Assembly (NCBI GenBank): GCA_023457295.1
Contig: JAEWLZ010000136.1
Span: 1-17,535 of the forward strand
DNA: 17,535 bases
From: Cyanobacteria bacterium OH_PDB_112
Lineage (GTDB): Bacteria; Cyanobacteriota; Vampirovibrionia; Gastranaerophilales; CAJFVJ01
Direction: 5' to 3'
Position 1 is the stretch's first letter, and each line of letters opens with the position of its first letter. Both the position numbers and the translations under genes were made by a program. Shown in pieces: positions 13,072 through 17,535 of this stretch. Below the pieces are notes generated by a model. It worked only from the letters and a program-made list of their open reading frames with translations, was not told the DNA's origin and searched no databases.

Positions 13072-13242
13072 ATGGAACTAATGACAATAGAAGAAACAGC
13101 AAACTTTTTCAGCGTAAAACCACACACCATAAGGAACTGGATAAGAAGGGGGGAACTTCCAAAAGAAGCCATTTTCAAAATAGGTGCTACTGTACGCATT
13201 AGAAAAAACAAACTCGAGGATTTTATTTCTAAGAGTGCATAG
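13072..13242 (+). CDS. Excisionase-family HTH protein, 56 aa, probable directionality factor
   Basis: The frame reads MELMTIEETANFFSVKPHTI, RNWIRRGELPKEAIFKIG, then VRIRKNKLEDFISKSA: a recognition helix, wing and L-E-D-F end, as in HTH_17/MerR-type excisionases. An in-frame ATG at 13057 overlaps the ribosome site GGAGG (13059-13063), so the ATG at 13072, 8 bases after that site, is preferred. It lies directly before the integrase promoter. In such elements this protein binds the att ends and drives integrase towards excision (family knowledge). Confidence 0.85.
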   Translation: MELMTIEETANFFSVKPHTIRNWIRRGELPKEAIFKIGATVRIRKNKLEDFISKSA

Positions 13243-13251
13243 GTGATTTTA

Positions 13252-13294
13252 TGTATTCGTATTAATTGACAAAATATTCGTGATAGTTTACGAT
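13252..13294 (+). promoter_or_regulatory. Integrase promoter with the same operator layout as the serine recombinase promoter
   Basis: TTGACA (13266-13271), 17-bp spacer, TACGAT (13289-13294). TGTATTCG is at 13252-13259 and AATATTCG at 13273-13280. Offsets to the -35 are +14 and -7, identical to those at 6137-6165. The integrase start follows 29 bp later. Confidence 0.75.
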
Positions 13295-13323
13295 TTTGAT
13301 ATAAGTAGAGGTTTGAACAACTT

Positions 13324-14325
13324 ATGGCAGTAATGCAAAAAGGCAAAAACGGGAAATGGTATTGCGAGTTTATGATTGACGGCAAGCGTTATTCTAAAGC
13401 TTGCAAAGGTGCTACATCGAAAAAAGATGCCTTAATCTATGAAACAGAATTAAAATCGGCAGTAATGCACGGGAATTTAAACCTTGTCAAAAAGAAATGT
13501 ACTATAAAACTTTCTGAAATGATAAGCAAATACTTAGACTACTCCAAAACCAATAAGGCAAGTTTCGCTCATGACAAAACGTATTCGAAATATTGGATTG
13601 CTTATTTTGGTAACAAACTATTATCTGAAATAAAATCTATTGATATAGAAGGGTATAAAACATTCAGATTAGGTAAGGAAATAAAAGCCTCTACTATCAA
13701 CAGGGAAACTAATTCTCTAAGCAAAATGTTTTCTATCGCAAAGAAAAACGGATACATAGAAAATAATCCTTGCACAGATGTTGAGAAATTAAGGGTAAAA
13801 AATCACAAAATCAGATTTTTAAGCAAGGAGGAAGAAAAGCGATTATTTGAAGCTATTGGCGAACATTGGATTAAGCCTGTAATAATAATGGCTCTACAAA
13901 CAGGAATGAGAAAAGGCGAAATCCTCAACCTAAAATGGTCTTGCCTCGACTTCAAAGAAAAATATGTAGATGTCCTTGAGACAAAATCAGGCAAACCAAG
14001 AAAAATACCTATGTCCGACAAGCTTTATAATGCACTAAAAGAACTTGAGCAAGTAAACGAATATGTTTTTATTAACCCAATTACTAAAAACCGACATGGC
14101 AATGTAAATGATATATTCCCAGAGTTTCTAAAGAAATCTGATATTAAAAACTTTTGTTTTCATGACCTTAGGCATACATCAGCTACCCGAATGGTAGAGT
14201 GCGGAATAGACCTAGTTGTTGTTAAGGAAATACTAGGACATTCTGACATAAAAACCACAATGAGATACGCCCATCCTGTACCTGAAATCAAGCTTAAAGC
14301 AATCAAGGCACTAAATGATTATTAA
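13324..14325 (+). CDS. int: Tyrosine recombinase integrase, 333 aa
   Basis: Integrates and excises the element at tRNA-Ala. An N-terminal arm-binding domain (about 1-55, KNGKWYCEFMIDGKRYSKAC) is followed by a core-binding SAM-like domain (about 60-155) and the catalytic domain (about 165-333). All catalytic residues are visible: R196 (TGMRKGEIL), K221 (TKSGKPRKIPM), H280 and R283 (FHDLRHT), H306 (LGHSD) and the nucleophile Y315 (MRYAH). Length is typical. AGAGG lies 12 bases before the ATG, a long spacing. It ends 29 bp before the ATTACGGAA doublet and about 105 bp before the att core, the standard integrase-next-to-attachment-site layout. Confidence 0.96.
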   Translation: MAVMQKGKNGKWYCEFMIDGKRYSKACKGATSKKDALIYETELKSAVMHGNLNLVKKKCTIKLSEMISKYLDYSKTNKASFAHDKTYSKYWIAYFGNKLLSEIKSIDIEGYKTFRLGKEIKASTINRETNSLSKMFSIAKKNGYIENNPCTDVEKLRVKNHKIRFLSKEEEKRLFEAIGEHWIKPVIIMALQTGMRKGEILNLKWSCLDFKEKYVDVLETKSGKPRKIPMSDKLYNALKELEQVNEYVFINPITKNRHGNVNDIFPEFLKKSDIKNFCFHDLRHTSATRMVECGIDLVVVKEILGHSDIKTTMRYAHPVPEIKLKAIKALNDY

Positions 14326-14354
14326 TATTTTAATCATAGCGATATTATTTTTTC

Positions 14355-14430
14355 ATTACGGAAGTATTACAGAAAACAATAAAATCCTAGAAATATTAAA
14401 ACCCGAAAAACCACTCTATCATTGAATAAA
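14355..14430. repeat. Integrase-side end of the element with ATTACGGAA doublet
   Basis: Begins with ATTACGGAA (14355) and ATTACAGAA (14366), 11 bp apart, then AT-rich sequence up to the att core. It is the partner of the imperfect repeat at 4247-4307 and carries about 15 bases absent there (AACCCGAAAAACCAC region). A likely arm-type integrase binding region on the int side. Confidence 0.6.
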
Positions 14431-14470
14431 TGGAGCGTAGGGGATTCGAACCCCTGACCCCAACACTGCC
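14431..14470. other. attR: 40-bp core inside the tRNA-Ala gene
   Basis: Exact copy of 4308-4347. It covers the tRNA 3' half, so the element brings a replacement for the part it displaced and the tRNA stays functional. The copies diverge at 14471, within the anticodon loop, which places the strand exchange there. Confidence 0.93.
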
Positions 14471-14503
14471 AGTGTTGTGCGCTACCAACTGCGCTAACGC
14501 CCC
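14431..14503 (-). tRNA. tRNA-Ala (anticodon GGC), integration target
   Basis: The 73 bases fold into a complete cloverleaf: 7-bp acceptor stem GGGGCGT/ACGCTCC, D stem GCGC/GCGC, anticodon stem CAACA/TGTTG with loop CTGGCAG, five-base variable loop, and T stem AGGGG/CCCCT with TTCGAAT. The anticodon GGC reads GCC/GCU. The third acceptor pair is G-U, the alanine identity pair. CCA is not encoded. The 3' half comes from the element. It lies downstream of the TPR gene on the same strand. Confidence 0.96.
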
Positions 14504-14545
14504 ATGTAAAAATGAAAAATATTAAATTTTAAGGTATTCCAAGGC

Positions 14546-16123
14546 TTAATGCCTACTGAAGAACTTTATTATAGGATTAAGTGTCTTTTTTTTCAACTCA
14601 TCAAATTCTTTTTCGTATTCAGTAGCGTCAGGATTGTTTTTTAAGAATTTTTCCAAAAGGCTTTTTGCCTTCTTATATTTACCTTCTTTTTTGTACAGAT
14701 TTAACAATCCGTCCACAGCTCCGCGGAAATCTCTGTCAAAACGCAAAGCCTTACGGAAAGCCTGTTCTGCTTCTTTTGGCAAGTCTTGAGCACTTAAAAT
14801 TTGCCCCAAAGCCGTATAACTTTTTGCATCGTCAGGGGCAATAGTTATAGCTTCTTTTATATAGAGTTTTGCGGTATCAAAATCACCTTTCTGTTTATAA
14901 ATTTGTCCTAATTCATAATATGCTTTAGGGTTGTTAGGTCTGAGATTAAGTGATTCTGTGTAATGTTTCGCCGCTTGTTCAAAGTCATTTTTGAGTTTGT
15001 TCAAATCTGCGATTTCAAAATAAATTTGAGGAACATTCGGATTCATTTTGCTTACTTGTTCAAAATACTTCAAAGCCTTATCCGCTTCGTTTTTTTGCTT
15101 GTAACAATATCCAAGACCGATATATCCATTAATCAGGTTTTCATTCTTTTTTATGGTCATATCATAATATTTTATGGCGAGATCATATGCTTTTTTTTCT
15201 TCGTAAATTTTAGCTAAATCTAAATAATTCTGCTCGTTAGAAGGATTTTTTTGGATTGCCATAAGGTAATATTCTATTGCAAAATCTTTCAATCCCATTT
15301 CATAATAAGTAGCGGCAAGTGATGAATAAGCCTTCAAATTTTCGGGGTTAGCTCTTATTGTCTGCTCAAAATTGAACATCGCATCATTGAATTTGCCCTG
15401 CTCATAAGAAATTTGACCCTTAAGCCAAAATAGGTCGTCATTTTCGCGGGTCATGTTAAGACCTGCATTAAGTTGTCTTAAAGCATTTTCATAATCTTTC
15501 ATCCGATAATGCACATAAGCAATAGCATAACGAGCTTCGGGGTGGTCTGGTTTTAGTTTGAAAACTTCTTTATAAGCCCAAACTGCTTCTTTGTACCATC
15601 CCAAAACAGAATAAGCGAGTCCTAAATTAAAATGTGCCTCATAATCAAGGTTATCAAGCTTTTCTATTATATATTTGAATTCTGTAATAGCTTTTTCTTG
15701 TTGATTTTTTTGAGAATAAAGCATACCTAAATAAAATCTTATATCGCGATTTTTAGGTTCTTTTTGAAATAATGCACTAAAAGTATCAAATGCCGCATCA
15801 AAACGTCCTTTATGATAAAAAATCTTTCCTAGAGCAATTCTTGAATTTATATCATCAGGTTCAATTTCAAGAGCTTTATAAATTTTGCTTAAAGCTTCAT
15901 CATATTTTCCCTGACGGGCAAGAGTTTTGCCAAAAAGCAAATAATCCGCAGCCCTTCCCGGGAATTTTATCAAGAGTTTGTTTTGAATAAAATCTCTGAC
16001 TTTATCATATTGCTTGGCGTCAAAATAAGCTTGAGCCAAAGCATAAAAGTCTTCGTACTCGACAGAAGTTTCGATTTTTTTCTCAAATTCAATAATTTGC
16101 GATTTTAGGTTTTGTTTTGTCAT
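14546..16123 (-). CDS. Long TPR-repeat protein, 525 aa
   Basis: After a short N-terminal helix region, the chain from about residue 20 to 505 is a continuous array of roughly 14 tetratricopeptide units. Examples are GKYDEALSKIYKALEIEPDD, YKEAVWAYKEVFKLKPDHPE, KDFAIEYYLMAIQKNPSNEQ and GDFDTAKLYIKEAITIAPDD. The tail is lysine-rich (FDELKKKTLNPIIKFFSRH). There is no signal peptide or membrane span, so a cytoplasmic scaffold is likely. It starts 18 bp after thiC and is probably cotranscribed with it, although no functional link is evident. The array is of the same kind as the 349-residue TPR protein on the other side of the element. Partners unknown. Confidence 0.92.
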   Translation of the reverse strand: MTKQNLKSQIIEFEKKIETSVEYEDFYALAQAYFDAKQYDKVRDFIQNKLLIKFPGRAADYLLFGKTLARQGKYDEALSKIYKALEIEPDDINSRIALGKIFYHKGRFDAAFDTFSALFQKEPKNRDIRFYLGMLYSQKNQQEKAITEFKYIIEKLDNLDYEAHFNLGLAYSVLGWYKEAVWAYKEVFKLKPDHPEARYAIAYVHYRMKDYENALRQLNAGLNMTRENDDLFWLKGQISYEQGKFNDAMFNFEQTIRANPENLKAYSSLAATYYEMGLKDFAIEYYLMAIQKNPSNEQNYLDLAKIYEEKKAYDLAIKYYDMTIKKNENLINGYIGLGYCYKQKNEADKALKYFEQVSKMNPNVPQIYFEIADLNKLKNDFEQAAKHYTESLNLRPNNPKAYYELGQIYKQKGDFDTAKLYIKEAITIAPDDAKSYTALGQILSAQDLPKEAEQAFRKALRFDRDFRGAVDGLLNLYKKEGKYKKAKSLLEKFLKNNPDATEYEKEFDELKKKTLNPIIKFFSRH

Positions 16124-16141
16124 TAACCCCGCAGAACCTTC

Positions 16142-17401
16142 TTAGAGATAATCATTAATAAGTTTCATACTACAATATTTTCCGCACATTGTGCAAGGTT
16201 TACCCTTTTCAATATGCTCAAAAACAGTTTTATCAATCGCCAAAGCCTGCTGTGCATCCCAGTCAAGAGCTTTTCGAGCGATAGACATTTGTCTGTCACG
16301 TTCTATTGCCTGAATATTCCCTTTTGCAACATCAGCAGAATGCGCTGCAATTTTGGAAGTAATTATCCCTTGTCTTACCTGCTCGGAATCAGGTAAGCCC
16401 AAGTGTTCGGCAGGAGTGACATAACATAAGAAATCCGCACCGTGATAGGCTGCAAGAGTACCGCCGATAGCTGCTGTAATATGGTCATACCCTGGAGCGA
16501 TATCAGTAACTAAAGGTCCTAAAACGTATAAAGGAGCATCTTGAGTTAAGACTTTTATTGTTTCTATCATTGCGGGAATTTTATTTAAAGGAACATGTCC
16601 GGGTCCTTCTACCATAGTTTGAACACCTGCTTTGCGTGCACGGCTTACGAGTTCGCCAAGATAAAGCGTTTCGGCAACTTGAGCTCTATCTCCGGCATCA
16701 GCTCCGCATCCGGGACGAAGTCCGTCACCTAAGGATAATGTTGTATCATAGGTTTTGGCGATATCAAGCAAATCATCATAAAATTCATAAAGAGGGTTCT
16801 CTTTATTGTGTCCGATAATCCACGATGCAAGCATAGCACCGCCGCGGCTTACGATATCACAAATACGGCCTTGCTCACGAAGAAAATTGACAACCTGACG
16901 GGTAACTCCGCAATGAACCGTAATAAAGTCCACCCCGTCGCGACAATGTTTTTCGATATCAGAGAAAAGTTTATCTTTATCAAGATCAAGAATACTTCCA
17001 TGACCGTCCATAGCTTCTTTTCCAGCTTGATAAACAGGAACTGTTCCAAGAGGTATACGACATTCTTTTAAAATAGCTGCCCTTGTTTCATCGATGTTTT
17101 CGCCTGTTGATAAGTCCATAACGGCATCCGCTCCAGCTTCGTGGACAATTCTAAGTTTTTGAAGTTCTTCTTGTGTACAACTTCTTTCCTTAGAGGTACC
17201 TATATTTGCGTTGATTTTTATGGAAGTACCTTCCCCAATTGCTGTCGGAATACAGTTTTTATGGTTTATATTTTTAAGTATGCAAACCTTGCCTTCTGCT
17301 ACTTTTTGCATTAAAACAACAGGTTCTATACGTTCTTTTTCGGCAATTGCCAAAAGCTCAGGCGTCATTTCACCATTTCGGGCACTTATAAGTTGAGTCA
17401 T
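16142..17401 (-). CDS. thiC: ThiC-type phosphomethylpyrimidine synthase (radical SAM), 419 aa
   Basis: Converts aminoimidazole ribotide to hydroxymethylpyrimidine phosphate for thiamine. Visible family segments: INANIGTSKE, AGADAVMDLSTGENIDETR, IPLGTVPVYQA, DFITVHCGVTR, SRGGAMLASWI, LSLGDGLRPGCGADAGDRAQ, MVEGPGHVPLNKI, YVLGPLVTDIAPGYDHI and CYVTPAEHLGLPD. The C-terminal iron-sulfur cysteines are C403, C406 and C410 (CTMCGKYC), spaced CX2CX3C. The form is short and lacks the N-terminal extension of enterobacterial ThiC. GGGGGAAAA precedes the start and a TATAAT lies upstream on the minus strand (17429-17434). I see no TPP riboswitch in the visible 134-bp leader. A benzimidazole-synthase (Bza-type) paralogue is the main alternative. 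Confidence 0.92.
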   Translation of the reverse strand: MTQLISARNGEMTPELLAIAEKERIEPVVLMQKVAEGKVCILKNINHKNCIPTAIGEGTSIKINANIGTSKERSCTQEELQKLRIVHEAGADAVMDLSTGENIDETRAAILKECRIPLGTVPVYQAGKEAMDGHGSILDLDKDKLFSDIEKHCRDGVDFITVHCGVTRQVVNFLREQGRICDIVSRGGAMLASWIIGHNKENPLYEFYDDLLDIAKTYDTTLSLGDGLRPGCGADAGDRAQVAETLYLGELVSRARKAGVQTMVEGPGHVPLNKIPAMIETIKVLTQDAPLYVLGPLVTDIAPGYDHITAAIGGTLAAYHGADFLCYVTPAEHLGLPDSEQVRQGIITSKIAAHSADVAKGNIQAIERDRQMSIARKALDWDAQQALAIDKTVFEHIEKGKPCTMCGKYCSMKLINDYL

Positions 17402-17535
17402 TTTTCCCCCTTTTTTACTTCTTTATATATTATAAGCTTAACAAAAGCAGTTTTTATCATCAACAAAATATTTTAGCTTGTAGAATATATATTAATTTAT
17501 GTTTTTTTAAATTTAAAACATTGTTACAAAAAGGT

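Larger units (their letters stand above)
4308..14470 (+). mobile_element. Integrative element inserted in tRNA-Ala(GGC), about 10.1 kb
   Basis: Bounded by an exact 40-bp direct repeat (4308-4347 and 14431-14470) that equals the tRNA-Ala 3' half, with a tyrosine integrase next to the right copy. Contents: cargo operon, small repressor, serine recombinase operon, RHH-clamp protein, DUF3987-like ATPase, Toprim primase, metallopeptidase, excisionase-like protein and integrase. No relaxase, type IV secretion, terminase or virion gene is seen, so it carries replication and integration functions but no transfer machinery of its own. A mobilisable element or phage satellite fits best. One repeat unit is 10,123 bp. 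Confidence 0.93.

Noticed and set aside
1..17535. CRISPR array or insertion sequence with terminal inverted repeats
   Set aside because: No regularly spaced short repeats with unique spacers and no transposase frame were seen; the only tandem repeat is the 114-bp one without spacers.

Overview
The window looks like a low-GC chromosome segment from a relative of the Cyanobacteria, probably a gut Vampirovibrionia/Melainabacteria (Gastranaerophilales) type. This is an inference. It rests on a Tic20-like membrane protein, two long TPR proteins, a short ThiC and AT-rich base use. The flanks are ordinary chromosome. On the left, all on the minus strand, are grpE-dnaJ (dnaJ runs off the window start), a 114-bp tandem repeat, a TPR protein coupled to a Tic20-like protein, an unrecognised protein, and tspO. 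On the right, all on the minus strand, are thiC, a 525-residue TPR protein, and a tRNA-Ala(GGC) gene.

Between them sits a 10.1-kb integrative element (about 4308-14470). A tyrosine integrase inserted it into the anticodon loop of the tRNA-Ala gene. An exact 40-bp copy of the tRNA 3' half marks the far end (4308-4347), and the intact tRNA is rebuilt at 14431-14503. Left to right the element holds: a cargo operon of three exported or membrane-anchored small proteins; a small HTH repressor divergent from an operon led by a serine recombinase; a minus-strand gene for a protein that looks like a two-domain DNA polymerase III beta clamp fused to an N-terminal ribbon-helix-helix (RHH) domain; two small proteins; a DUF3987-like ATPase; a possible origin region; a zinc-finger/Toprim primase; an HExxH metallopeptidase; an excisionase-like HTH protein; and the integrase. 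I see no relaxase, conjugation, capsid or packaging gene. It is therefore best described as an autonomously replicating integrative element or phage-satellite-like island that depends on a helper for transfer.

The most notable features are these. First, the RHH-clamp fusion, which seems to have only two of the three clamp domains. Second, two promoters 7 kb apart, for the serine recombinase operon and for the integrase, share the same operator word at the same spacing from the -35 box. This suggests one repressor controls both recombinases. Third, a palindromic ATGTATAC word recurs upstream of the clamp, primase and metallopeptidase genes. Fourth, the host side of the left junction resembles the integrase-side end of the element, as if an older relative had inserted there before. 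Functional calls come from reading translated sequence and recalled family patterns; no database search was run.
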